From positions 1 to 55,400 of the forward strand of contig JAGZCC010000007.1 of NCBI GenBank assembly GCA_018369555.1: a DNA stretch of 55,400 nucleotides, in the 5' to 3' direction. The position numbers and the translations under genes were made by a program. The stretch comes from Thomasclavelia spiroformis (GTDB lineage: Bacteria > Bacillota_I > Bacilli_A > Erysipelotrichales > Coprobacillaceae). Positions 26,410 to 34,505 of this stretch are shown here, piece by piece (positions within the stretch are counted from its first letter, which is position 1; each line of letters starts with the position of its first letter). The notes below the pieces were generated by a model. It did no database searches. It worked only from the letters and a program-made list of their open reading frames with translations, and was not told where the DNA came from.

Positions 26410-27501
26410 TTAATCTCCAATATAAATATTTAAAAGATATTTCGCATTGTTTTTTACATTATAGCCTTTATCATTCAATGTTTTATATATTTTTTCTTTA
26501 TCATTTTTTTTATTGTAATTTAAAATATTTTTAATTGTGGTAACCCATTCATTTACATTATTTAAATCTATATCAATAAAATGTACTAAATCTAACCCTA
26601 AATCACAGGTCTTATCTATTGTACTAGAAAATATTCCTTCTAATCCTGTAGCCTGCATCTCAATAGAAACAACCGGTAACCCTTCATATAGTGAAGGCAA
26701 AAGCATTACTTTTGATGCGTAATAAAATGGAATTAAATCGTTTATTGAACCTAATAACTTAACATAATCTTCTAACTCATTTTGTTTGATTAAATTAAAT
26801 ATCTTATTTTTCTCATGTCCATCACCACAACAAATTATTTTAAAATCAATATTTTCATTTTTTAATTTTTTTGCTATTTCAATTAGATACGGATGATTTT
26901 TTTGTTTCGATAAACGTCCTACATGTAAAATAATATTATTCCCATATTGTTCATTAATTTTTTTGACTTCAAGATAATTTTCATATCTAATAAACATATC
27001 AATATCTATTGCATTATTAATAATTGTAAAATCCTTTTTACCATATAAAAATTTTCCCGCCTCTATACCACATGCTAATCGATCAGTTGATAATATATTA
27101 ATTATAAATCTAAATATAGGTAAAAAAACTAAAATTTTTTTTCTATGAACAGTTGTTAAATGTGAATGACATATTCTTTTTTTTACACCTGCTAATCTTG
27201 CAGCAAAAAGTATAAAAATGTTTTGTAACAAATTATGACAGTGTACACATGAAATATCATTTTCTTTACAAATAATATAAATTTGTTTAATATAATTTAT
27301 TATTCCACATTGTGATAACGATTTTATCTGTATTATTTTCCCTCCTAAATCTAAGATAAGTTGTTCTTTATTACGCTTATCTGTCTGAACACAAAAAATA
27401 AATTTTACTTTTGATGTGTCAATTTCTTTATACAAATTTGTTAACATCATTTCTACCCCGCCATCACCTAATTCAGTAATAACCTGTAAAACATTAATCA
27501 T
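26410..27501 (-). CDS. Family 4 glycosyltransferase
   Basis: This is a GT-B-fold retaining glycosyltransferase of 363 residues. The N-terminal acceptor domain starts MINVLQVITELGDGGVEMML, and the donor domain has ILHVGRLSKQKNHPYLIEIA and the EX7E-type segment LLPSLYEGLPVVSIEMQATG. The pattern resembles EpsF-like enzymes of exopolysaccharide clusters. The RBS AAGGAG lies seven bases before the ATG. It is the third of three consecutive GT4 genes in the operon. Confidence 0.87.
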   Translation of the reverse strand: MINVLQVITELGDGGVEMMLTNLYKEIDTSKVKFIFCVQTDKRNKEQLILDLGGKIIQIKSLSQCGIINYIKQIYIICKENDISCVHCHNLLQNIFILFAARLAGVKKRICHSHLTTVHRKKILVFLPIFRFIINILSTDRLACGIEAGKFLYGKKDFTIINNAIDIDMFIRYENYLEVKKINEQYGNNIILHVGRLSKQKNHPYLIEIAKKLKNENIDFKIICCGDGHEKNKIFNLIKQNELEDYVKLLGSINDLIPFYYASKVMLLPSLYEGLPVVSIEMQATGLEGIFSSTIDKTCDLGLDLVHFIDIDLNNVNEWVTTIKNILNYNKKNDKEKIYKTLNDKGYNVKNNAKYLLNIYIGD

Positions 27502-27517
27502 ATTATGTTGCTCCTTC

Positions 27518-28558
27518 CTAAATTATATTTTTATATAAGCTAATGAAATAATTCTTATATTCAGTTACATCATTAATTTTTAAATTAAATTTCATTACCT
27601 CTAAACATAATTGCTCATATAACTTCTCATTATCTAAAATACTTTGTATATACTTTATAATCTCATCGTCATTATCTGATAAAAAACCATTTTTTTTATT
27701 CATAATAATTTCTGTCAATCCATCTGTTGGGGTTGAAATAATTGGTTTTCCTAATAATAAAGATTCTAAAGCAACCATAGGTGTTCCTTCAGTTCTTGAT
27801 GTCATAATCATTAATTTACTTTGTGCAATATATTTCAATGGATCATTAACAAATCCCTTATATTCTATACTTTGATTTAGTTTATTTGTATTTATAAAAT
27901 TTGTAAGATATTCACGTTCTTTACCATCTCCACATATTACTGCTTTAAAACTAGGATTCAGGTCATTTAATCTTTTTAATATTTTTAATAATCTAGGAAT
28001 ATTTTTTTCATAGACTAAACGTCCAATAAAACAAATATCATATTTTAAAGTCAAATTATTATATAAATTAGTATCTATTTCTATAACATTTCTAACAATA
28101 CTAATTTTATTTTTAAAAAATTTTGATAATATCCATTCTTGATTTATTGAGTTAGATACACATATTATTTTATTTACTTTTAATGCTGCTATTGAGTACA
28201 TAATATTGTTTAATGATATTTTTTTCATATCCATAAATTTACCATGTAGATGAGAGATAATTGGTATTTTTTTTGAACATATACATGCTATAAGTGTTGC
28301 ACGTCTATCATGCGCATGTATAATATCAGGTTTAAAATCTTCAATTACATGTTTTAAATTTTTTACTGATAAAGAAACAATTGGATAATAATTTATATTT
28401 CTATCTCTCAAAGCACTTTGGATTTTACCTACTGGACTACAATATATTGATTCTATACCTTCTTTCCTACAAAGATTTATTATCTGGGTAGCAACATTTT
28501 CTGCTCCTGAAAATGTATTTGTATTCAATACATGTAATACTTTTATTGATTTATTCAT
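27518..28558 (-). CDS. Family 4 glycosyltransferase
   Basis: The 346-residue GT-B transferase begins KVLHVLNTNTFSGAENVATQ. Its donor-site motifs are ICFIGRLVYEKNIPRLLKIL and MTSRTEGTPMVALESLLLGKP, with the two conserved glutamates of the EX7E motif. It starts four bases inside the end of the preceding gene (AGGAGCATGA), so translation is coupled. It probably adds the second or third sugar of the repeat unit; the sugar is unknown. Confidence 0.87.
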   Translation of the reverse strand: MNKSIKVLHVLNTNTFSGAENVATQIINLCRKEGIESIYCSPVGKIQSALRDRNINYYPIVSLSVKNLKHVIEDFKPDIIHAHDRRATLIACICSKKIPIISHLHGKFMDMKKISLNNIMYSIAALKVNKIICVSNSINQEWILSKFFKNKISIVRNVIEIDTNLYNNLTLKYDICFIGRLVYEKNIPRLLKILKRLNDLNPSFKAVICGDGKEREYLTNFINTNKLNQSIEYKGFVNDPLKYIAQSKLMIMTSRTEGTPMVALESLLLGKPIISTPTDGLTEIIMNKKNGFLSDNDDEIIKYIQSILDNEKLYEQLCLEVMKFNLKINDVTEYKNYFISLYKNII

Positions 28559-29634
28559 GCTCCTAATCCTTTCATAGTTTCCTTTACTACTTTTCTTTTA
28601 TCAAATAGTTCTTCAATATGTTTTCTTGAGTTTTTACTCATCAAAACTTTATCTTTATAATCTAATTCAATAAATCTTTTAATTTGTTCATATAAATTAT
28701 TACTATCTTTTACATTAACTAGATAACCATTATTATTAACAGCTTCTTTACAGCCACTAATATTACTTGTTATTAAAGGTCTACCCATTGATGCAGATTC
28801 CAACAAGGTATTAGCCATACCTTCATGATATGAAGGTAAAATAAAACAATGACATTGTTTTATAAATGGTTTTACATCACTTTGAAAACCATAATAGTTA
28901 ATTACACCATTGTTTACATACTCATCAATTGTTTCTTTATAGTTATCTTCCATTGGTCCAACAATATCAAACTGAACTGCTGGATAATCTTTTTTGATTC
29001 TACCTACTGCTTCTAATAATTCATCAATACCCTTTTCTTTCATAATTCTACCGATAAATAAAAAACGGATATCTTGATTTTCATCAGGATACTCCATTAA
29101 AGGATAATCTTCTAAATTAACTCCTGCACCATTTAATTTACATGTTTTATCTCTTGATACAATATGTTCATTAATAAAAATATTTTGATTTTCTTCATTT
29201 TCAAAGAAAACAACCTTAACTTTCTTTAATGCTATTTTGTATAAGAAAACAATTAGTTTTCTTAACAAATTATCGCTTTGAAAAGCTGTACCTAAACCAG
29301 TAATATTAACGGCATAATCAATCTTTTTAAATCTTGCAATTAAACTGGCATATATATTTGGTTTAATTGTATACGTAATTGCAAGATCTGGTTTTACTTT
29401 ATTAAACAGTTTTCGATAGCTATTTAATAATTTTAAATCAGTAACAGGATTGATTCCTCTACGATCAACTGGTGTATCAATAAACTTACACCCCATACTA
29501 ATTAGTCTATCAACTAATTCACCATAAGGAAGTGAAATATATACTTCATTTTCTTTTATCAGTTCTTCAATTATTTCTTTTCTAAACCTATATAATCCTA
29601 CATCATTATTTGCAAGTATCAGGATTTTCTTCAT
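28555..29634 (-). CDS. Family 4 glycosyltransferase, PglA-like
   Basis: The 359-residue GT-B protein starts KKILILANNDVGLYRFRKEI. It contains INPVTDLKLLNSYRKLF and AITYTIKPNIYASLIA, features of PglA/CapM-like transferases that extend an undecaprenyl-PP-linked first sugar. Donor-site motifs are FLFIGRIMKEKGIDELLEAV and LPSYHEGMANTLLESASMGRP. Its position right behind PglC-, PglD- and PglE-like genes supports action on a bacillosamine-type first sugar, which remains an inference. Its ATG overlaps the stop of the acetyltransferase (TAATG). Confidence 0.85.
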   Translation of the reverse strand: MKKILILANNDVGLYRFRKEIIEELIKENEVYISLPYGELVDRLISMGCKFIDTPVDRRGINPVTDLKLLNSYRKLFNKVKPDLAITYTIKPNIYASLIARFKKIDYAVNITGLGTAFQSDNLLRKLIVFLYKIALKKVKVVFFENEENQNIFINEHIVSRDKTCKLNGAGVNLEDYPLMEYPDENQDIRFLFIGRIMKEKGIDELLEAVGRIKKDYPAVQFDIVGPMEDNYKETIDEYVNNGVINYYGFQSDVKPFIKQCHCFILPSYHEGMANTLLESASMGRPLITSNISGCKEAVNNNGYLVNVKDSNNLYEQIKRFIELDYKDKVLMSKNSRKHIEELFDKRKVVKETMKGLGA

Positions 29635-30251
29635 TATTTTATCCTCCTTGCTGGCACACCTATATATGTACCTTGTTCCTTTATATCTTTAACTACCACA
29701 GCACCAGCACCAATAATACTGTCATTACAAATATTAAGATTATTGATTATTGATACTCCTGTTGCTACCCAGGTATTAGCACCGATATTTACTGTACCGG
29801 CAATATGCACTCCAGGACTTAAATGAACAAAATCCGCAATATTGCCATCATGATCAATTGTAGCTGCGGTATTGATAATGCATCCTTTACCTATTTTAGT
29901 ATCAGCATTAATAACTACATTTGCCATTACTACTGTTCCTGATGATATTGTTGCAGTAGGATCAACAATAGCACTTGGATGAATTAAAACTGGCTGAATA
30001 ATATTTTTGGCATCTAATTGTTTAGTTATCTTCTTTCTGATTTCGTTGTTGCCAATAGCAATAATGAAATCATACTGTTCTAGATATTTATCAATATCAG
30101 CAGTTGTACCAGCGACATCATATTTTCCATTTTTTGTTTTGGTTATATCATCATCTAAAAATATAATTTCCTGATATCCATTCAACTTGGCAATATCTGC
30201 AATTACTTTTCCATGTCCACTGGCTCCTATGATTACGATTTTATCCCTCAT
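29634..30251 (-). CDS. PglD/NeuD-like sugar O/N-acetyltransferase
   Basis: The 205-residue protein has an N-terminal Rossmann-like part (IVIIGASGHGKVIADIAKLN) that binds the UDP-sugar. A left-handed beta-helix of hexapeptide repeats follows (IVDPTATISSGTVVMANVVI, DHDGNIADFVHLSPG), with the catalytic His in the AATIDHD segment. The likely reaction is acetyl-CoA-dependent N-acetylation of the 4-amino sugar made by the aminotransferase two genes upstream, as in N,N-diacetylbacillosamine synthesis. It overlaps the initiating transferase gene by 11 bases. Confidence 0.85.
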   Translation of the reverse strand: MRDKIVIIGASGHGKVIADIAKLNGYQEIIFLDDDITKTKNGKYDVAGTTADIDKYLEQYDFIIAIGNNEIRKKITKQLDAKNIIQPVLIHPSAIVDPTATISSGTVVMANVVINADTKIGKGCIINTAATIDHDGNIADFVHLSPGVHIAGTVNIGANTWVATGVSIINNLNICNDSIIGAGAVVVKDIKEQGTYIGVPARRIK

Positions 30252-30855
30252 CGCTACTACCTCTAAACTCCTCCATCGTTACTGATGTCTCACTTGATAT
30301 TCCCTCTCTAAATAACACTACTTTTATCGTTTTAATGATTATTTTTATATCCATAAACAATGTCAGATTCTTTGTATAATAGACATCCAGATCAAACTTT
30401 TCTTCCCAGCTGATAGCATTTCTTCCATTACATTGTGCATATCCTGTAAATCCCGGTCTTACATCATGGCGATGTTTTTGATGTTCGTTATATAAAGGAA
30501 GATATCTTACTAATAGTGGTCTTGGCCCTACTATTGACATATCTCCTTTTAAGATATTAAAAAGTTCAGGTAATTCATCAAGACTTGTTGATCTTAACAG
30601 TTTCCCAAACTTAGTTAATCTTATTTCATCTGGAAATAAGTTTCCATGTTCATCTTTAGCATCAGTCATTGTCCTAAATTTATATAATGTAAAGATTTTT
30701 TCATTCAGTCCAGGTCTTTTTTGTTTAAAGATGACTGGTGCTCCCAGTTTTATTCTCACTAACAACGCTACTATCAATAAGACTGGACTTAGAATTATTA
30801 TTGCAAATAATGATAAGATAAAATCCAGTAATCTTTTAATATACTTTCGATACAT
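30241..30855 (-). CDS. Initiating polyprenyl-phosphate sugar-1-phosphate transferase (PglC-like)
   Basis: This membrane enzyme starts the repeat unit by moving a sugar-1-phosphate from UDP-sugar to undecaprenyl phosphate. A hydrophobic re-entrant helix (residues about 9-32) is followed by IFKQKRPGLNEKIFTLYKFR. The catalytic Asp-Glu lies in STSLDELPELFNILKGD, followed by SIVGPRPLLVRYLPLY and VRPGFTGYAQCNGRN. At 204 residues it is the minimal monotopic (PglC/WecP) form without the large N-terminal membrane domain. It starts in TAATG overlap with the aminotransferase stop. Confidence 0.92.
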   Translation of the reverse strand: MYRKYIKRLLDFILSLFAIIILSPVLLIVALLVRIKLGAPVIFKQKRPGLNEKIFTLYKFRTMTDAKDEHGNLFPDEIRLTKFGKLLRSTSLDELPELFNILKGDMSIVGPRPLLVRYLPLYNEHQKHRHDVRPGFTGYAQCNGRNAISWEEKFDLDVYYTKNLTLFMDIKIIIKTIKVVLFREGISSETSVTMEEFRGSSDEG

Positions 30856-32081
30856 TATTTAAAACACCCTTTTATGATTTCAATAATTTTATCCTGTTGT
30901 TCAGGTGTTATCTTATTATCTGATGGCAAACATAAACCTCTGTTAAAAATATCCATTCCTACATCTGTAGTCTTACCTTCAATATATGCATTAGTATTTG
31001 CTCTACCATTTCCTTCTTTAGTAATATATGGGTTGTTTCTATAGATTGGCTGCATATGCATTGGTTTCCAGATTGGTCGACCTTCAACATTATATTTAGC
31101 TAATGTTTCAAGTATTTGGGCAGGACATGATTTACTCGGTTCTTTAATATATAATGATTCACTTTCTCCCATTACCTGTTTGCACATTGCTTCTGGTTTA
31201 ATAATCATACATGATAGCCAGTAGTTAGGTTCACATTCTTCTTCAATAAAGGGATTCATCATAATCGGTAAATCTTTTAATCCTTCTTTATATTTTTGAT
31301 AGATTGCTTTTTTCTGTTTGATATGTTCTTCAAGATATGGATACTGTCCTCTTACTACTCCGGCTATTACATTAGACATACGATAATTGTATCCAACTTC
31401 TTCATGCTGATACCATGGAGCTGCTTCTCTTGATTGTGTTGACCACTTTCTTACCTTATTAGCTGCTTTTAAATCATCAGTTAAAAGCATTCCTCCAGAT
31501 GAACCGGTAATGATCTTATTGCCATTGAAACTGATGATGCTGTATTTACCAAACTGTCCACACTGTTTTCCTTTATAAGTTGCGCCTAGGGCTTCAGCAG
31601 CATCTTCAATCAAGATAGCATCATGCTTTTTACAGATTTCAATAATCTCATCCATTTTGGCCGGTGTTCCATAAAGATGAGCCAGCATTACAACCTTTAC
31701 ATCAGGATATAACTCAAAAGCTTTTTCTAATGCTTTTGGATCCATGTTCCATGTTTCATATTCACTATCGATAAAAACAGGTACACCACCCTCATAAACA
31801 ATTGGATTAACAGTAGCAGCAAAAGTCATATCACTGCAAAAGACTTTATCACCTGGTTTAACACCAGCAAGTTTTACAGCCATATGTAAAGCAGCCGTTC
31901 CAGCAGAAAGGGCTACTGCATATTTACAACCAATTTTTTCAGTTGTGATTCTTTCAACTTCATTTATATTTTCACCAACTGTCGACATCCAGTTAGTTTC
32001 ATAAGCTTCACTAACATATTTAAGCTCATCACCATGCATTGTCGGTGATGATAGCCATATCTTATTTTCAAATTTTTCCAA
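30855..32081 (-). CDS. DegT/DnrJ/EryC1-family sugar aminotransferase (PglE-like)
   Basis: This is a PLP enzyme that aminates a UDP-4-keto-6-deoxy sugar. The 408-residue protein begins with IWLSSPTMHGDELKYVSEAY. It has the sugar/PLP site AVALSAGTAALHMAVKLAG, the Asp of ILIEDAAEALGATYKG, and the Schiff-base Lys in IISFNGNKIITGSSGG. Start is TTG 32081, nine bases after GAGGGGAG; no better start exists. It is the first structural gene of the EPS operon behind the LoaP leader. The 4,6-dehydratase that would make its substrate (PglF-like) is not in this window. Confidence 0.9.
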   Translation of the reverse strand: MEKFENKIWLSSPTMHGDELKYVSEAYETNWMSTVGENINEVERITTEKIGCKYAVALSAGTAALHMAVKLAGVKPGDKVFCSDMTFAATVNPIVYEGGVPVFIDSEYETWNMDPKALEKAFELYPDVKVVMLAHLYGTPAKMDEIIEICKKHDAILIEDAAEALGATYKGKQCGQFGKYSIISFNGNKIITGSSGGMLLTDDLKAANKVRKWSTQSREAAPWYQHEEVGYNYRMSNVIAGVVRGQYPYLEEHIKQKKAIYQKYKEGLKDLPIMMNPFIEEECEPNYWLSCMIIKPEAMCKQVMGESESLYIKEPSKSCPAQILETLAKYNVEGRPIWKPMHMQPIYRNNPYITKEGNGRANTNAYIEGKTTDVGMDIFNRGLCLPSDNKITPEQQDKIIEIIKGCFK

Positions 32082-32111
32082 ATATACCTACTCCCCTCTT
32101 TAAAGCAATAA

Positions 32112-32140
32112 TAAAAATAGTGTACTAATACACTATTTTT
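32112..32140 (-). terminator. Second leader terminator in front of the EPS structural genes
   Basis: AAAAATAGTGTA (32113-32124), loop CTAA, TACACTATTTTT (32129-32140), with T-rich flanks on both strands. On the minus strand it stands between the first leader terminator and the aminotransferase start. Confidence 0.6.
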
Positions 32141-32196
32141 ATTATTACCTATATATTTAAAATCCAATAAATACATAAAATCCCTTGTTAAAACAC

Positions 32197-32245
32197 AAAA
32201 AAAGAACATAGTTCCCCCTACCCCAAGGTAAGTAAAACTATGTTC
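32197..32245 (-). terminator. Leader terminator of the EPS operon, likely target of LoaP antitermination
   Basis: On the minus strand GAACATAGTT, a 22-base loop, AACTATGTTC and then seven T residues form a strong intrinsic terminator. It lies 10 bases after the GC-rich leader hairpin and 115 bases before the first structural gene, so the EPS operon is silent unless polymerase reads through. Confidence 0.85.
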
Positions 32246-32253
32246 AAAATATA

Positions 32254-32284
32254 GGCTGGGGGCGGTAGACCATTCTCCCCAGCT
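32254..32284 (-). promoter_or_regulatory. LoaP-type RNA hairpin in the EPS leader
   Basis: On the minus strand GCTGGGG, a 14-base G/A-rich internal part, CCCCCAGC form a compact hairpin seven bases after the loaP stop codon and directly before an intrinsic terminator. LoaP, a NusG paralogue, is known to bind such a leader hairpin and load on polymerase. The GC content of this element stands out strongly from its surroundings. Confidence 0.75.
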
Positions 32285-32290
32285 CATTTT

Positions 32291-32782
32291 TTACTTGATA
32301 ATTTCTAAACCTGCTTTTATTGATCGATCCATAAACAATAAATTCAAATAAGCTACTTTATTGTACTTATCAACCTTACAAATATCATTTTCAAAATACT
32401 TTAATGGACCATTAATAATAATTGCTCTTTTATCTTGTAAATACGCTTGGGACATCTTTACAACATAACTTTTATCCAACAACTTATTAAACATCTCAAT
32501 CTCTTCTTTCTTTAAAGCAGAGGCATCTGGATAAACAAGTTGTTTTAATAATCCATCTCTTTCCTTAGACATTTTCATCAACAATGAATTAAACTCCAAT
32601 TGATTCATTGTTGACTTTACAAAGATATAACCATCAAACATTGGTTTAACTTCATAATCTTTAGTAACTCTACGATAATATTCATATTTAGGTACAAACG
32701 CTTCAACATCTTTATATTTATTTAAATATTTAATTAGTTGTTCTTTCTTATAAGAAAGAACATACAAAACATACCAATTCAT
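32291..32782 (-). CDS. loaP: LoaP-like NusG-family transcription antiterminator
   Basis: The 163-residue protein has an N-terminal NusG (NGN) domain (MNWYVLYVLSYKKEQLIKYL, then FVPKYEYYRRV and PMFDGYIFVKST). A C-terminal KOW domain follows (IINGPLKYFENDICKVDKYN). NusG paralogues of this kind (LoaP in Firmicutes, UpxY in Bacteroides, RfaH in Proteobacteria) promote read-through of long polysaccharide and antibiotic operons. Its position as first gene, followed at once by the hairpin and terminators, fits LoaP. No RBS of its own is evident. Its ATG overlaps the stop of a 35-codon ORF (ATGA), so translation probably depends on coupling. Confidence 0.88.
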   Translation of the reverse strand: MNWYVLYVLSYKKEQLIKYLNKYKDVEAFVPKYEYYRRVTKDYEVKPMFDGYIFVKSTMNQLEFNSLLMKMSKERDGLLKQLVYPDASALKKEEIEMFNKLLDKSYVVKMSQAYLQDKRAIIINGPLKYFENDICKVDKYNKVAYLNLLFMDRSIKAGLEIIK

Positions 32783-32886
32783 AGTTTATTAATTAAATAT
32801 AAAAACTTTGATGCTGAATTATGTATCCCATTAAAAATAAAAACATTCATTTTACTATTGAAAACATTGACTATTTTTTTATTCAT
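32779..32886 (-). CDS. 35-residue leader ORF translationally coupled to loaP
   Basis: From ATG 32886, preceded by GGGATGAGGACA, the ORF reads MNKKIVNVFNSKMNVFIFNG and ends in NKL. Its TGA overlaps the loaP ATG (ATGA). The good RBS here and the missing RBS before loaP argue that it is translated and delivers ribosomes to loaP. A 9 bp inverted repeat (ACTATTGAA / TTCAATAGT) spans its first codons and could mask its start. No family recognised. Confidence 0.5.
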   Translation of the reverse strand: MNKKIVNVFNSKMNVFIFNGIHNSASKFLYLINKL

Positions 32887-33149
32887 TGTCCTCATCCCTT
32901 CAATAGTCTACAGAATTAGACATCTGCGATTAGATTGTAGCATATTCGATTAAAAAATCAAGCTTAACTCATAATTTTATTATTATATAAAAATAATCAA
33001 TTATTACTAATTAGACATATTTTACAATTCATTTATATATAATTAACTTGTAACATTGTTTCAAATATTTATGAAAAGATTTATCATTACTAATGCATAA
33101 AAAAAATAACAATGCTATAATTAAAGTAACATAGAAGGAGGTAGATAAA
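32783..33149. other. Divergent promoter region between loaP and the Crh-like gene
   Basis: About 365 bases. It holds the coupled leader ORF (32779-32886) with its inverted repeat on the minus strand, and on the plus strand a TATAAT (33116-33121) before the Crh-like gene. The middle is AT-rich without further signals I can name. Confidence 0.6.
33116..33121 (+). promoter_or_regulatory. -10 element of the Crh-like gene
   Basis: A perfect TATAAT lies about 30 bases before the start codon and 14 bases before the RBS GAAGGAGG. The -35 region is weak (TGCATA-like). This promoter may also feed mraY and murD by read-through. Confidence 0.5.
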
Positions 33150-33419
33150 ATGGCAAAAAGAATAAATACTACCGTAATTGATCCCGTTGGCCTTTATGCA
33201 ACACCTGCAACTAAATTAGTTGATACAATGAAACTTTTTAAATCAGATATTAAATTAATCTATGCTTCAAAAACAGTTAATTTAAAATCTTTAATGGGGG
33301 TTTTATCTTTGGGGATTCCTACTAAGGCAACTATTGAAATTATTGCTGAAGGTGAAGATGAAGATGCAGCTATTAAAAAGGTAACCGAATTGATGAAAGA
33401 ATTAGGAATTTGTCAATAA
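33150..33419 (+). CDS. Crh-like HPr paralogue lacking the PTS histidine
   Basis: The 89-residue protein has the full HPr fold, but the active-site segment reads DPVGLYATPATKLV where HPr has GLHARPAT. The phosphorylatable His15 is thus replaced by Tyr16 and the Arg17 partner by Thr18. The regulatory serine site is kept (LKSLMGVLSLGIP, Ser47 at the Ser46 position). This is the pattern of Crh, which cannot carry PTS phosphate but is phosphorylated by HprK and serves as a CcpA partner. RBS GAAGGAGG precedes ATG 33150. It sits before mraY, from which a small terminator hairpin separates it. Confidence 0.85.
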   Translation: MAKRINTTVIDPVGLYATPATKLVDTMKLFKSDIKLIYASKTVNLKSLMGVLSLGIPTKATIEIIAEGEDEDAAIKKVTELMKELGICQ

Positions 33420-33434
33420 ACACATTGAATAATT

Positions 33435-33456
33435 GGGACTTCGTCCCTTTTATTTT
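33435..33456 (+). terminator. Terminator after the Crh-like gene
   Basis: GGGAC, loop TTC, GTCCC followed by TTTTATTTT: a short GC stem with a U-tract ahead of mraY. The short stem may allow partial read-through. Confidence 0.65.
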
Positions 33457-33514
33457 GCCTATTATTCGATAATATGGTATAGTAAAGACGAATTTAAAAA
33501 AAGGGGTTAAAAAA

Positions 33515-34504
33515 ATGGAAAACTTTTTAAAATTGATCTTTGCTTTTGGTGTAGGATTCGTCTTAGTCTTAATAGCTATGCCTAGAGTAATCCCGTTTCT
33601 ACATAAAATGAAATTTGGCCAAGTTGAACGTGAAGAAGGATTAGCATCACATAAGGTTAAAAACGGAACACCGACAATGGGCGGTATTGTGTTTGTTTTA
33701 GCTGCTATTTTAGGTATGGCTATTAGTACACTTATTTTTGATATTAAAAATATCTTTAATCCTGAACTTATTTTAACTACAATTGTTTTAGTTGGTTATA
33801 GTTTGATTGGCTTAATTGATGATGCTTTAATTATTGTAAAGCATAGTAATAAAGGATTACCACCATTAGCTAAATTATTAGCACAAATAGCTTTAGCAAT
33901 TATTTGCTATTTCTATGCTATGAATTTTATTCCTGGGTTTACATCAGTAGTAACAATTCCACTAGTTGATATAAGTATTGATTTTAAATACTTATATCCA
34001 TTCTTAATTTTAATTATGTTTGCTGGTGAAAGTAATGGTGTAAACTTATCTGATGGATTAGATGGACTTGCTACAGGACTTTCAATGATTGCAATTGCAC
34101 CATTTATCATCTTTTCAATTATGACTAAAGACTATGTTTTAGCTAGTTATGCTACAGCAATGGTTGGTGCTTTACTTGGATTTATGATGTTTAACTATCA
34201 TCCAGCTAAGATTTTTATGGGTGATGTTGGCTCACTTGGTTTAGGTGGTTTTTTAGCGGTTTTAGCAATTCTTACTAAACAAGAGTTATTATTGATTTTA
34301 GTTGGTGGGGTTTTCTTAATGGAAACATTATCAGTTATTATCCAAGTTACTTCATTTAAATTACGTGGTAAACGTGTATTTAAAATGGCACCGATTCACC
34401 ACCATTTTGAAATGTTAGGCTGGTCTGAACAACAGGTTACTATTTCTTTTTGGTTTATTGGTTTTATTTGTGGTATTTTAGCAATTGTTATTGGAGTGTT
34501 ATAA
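33515..34504 (+). CDS. mraY: Phospho-N-acetylmuramoyl-pentapeptide-transferase
   Basis: MraY makes lipid I by joining phospho-MurNAc-pentapeptide to undecaprenyl phosphate, the first membrane step of peptidoglycan synthesis. The 329-residue polytopic protein shows KVKNGTPTMGGIVFVLAAIL, the catalytic aspartates in GLIDDALIIV and NLSDGLDGLATGL, and FMGDVGSLGLGG. The histidine-rich loop MAPIHHHFEMLGWSE is also present. RBS AAAAAGGGG precedes the ATG. It is on the plus strand here, opposite to murG and the rest of the cluster, because it lies inside the inverted segment. murE and murF, which often precede mraY, are absent. Confidence 0.97.
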   Translation: MENFLKLIFAFGVGFVLVLIAMPRVIPFLHKMKFGQVEREEGLASHKVKNGTPTMGGIVFVLAAILGMAISTLIFDIKNIFNPELILTTIVLVGYSLIGLIDDALIIVKHSNKGLPPLAKLLAQIALAIICYFYAMNFIPGFTSVVTIPLVDISIDFKYLYPFLILIMFAGESNGVNLSDGLDGLATGLSMIAIAPFIIFSIMTKDYVLASYATAMVGALLGFMMFNYHPAKIFMGDVGSLGLGGFLAVLAILTKQELLLILVGGVFLMETLSVIIQVTSFKLRGKRVFKMAPIHHHFEMLGWSEQQVTISFWFIGFICGILAIVIGVL

Positions 34505-34505
34505 A

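Noticed and set aside
31964..32287. 107-codon minus-strand ORF over the EPS leader
   Set aside because: It runs through the LoaP hairpin and both terminators and into the aminotransferase in another frame; explained by RNA structure, not coding.
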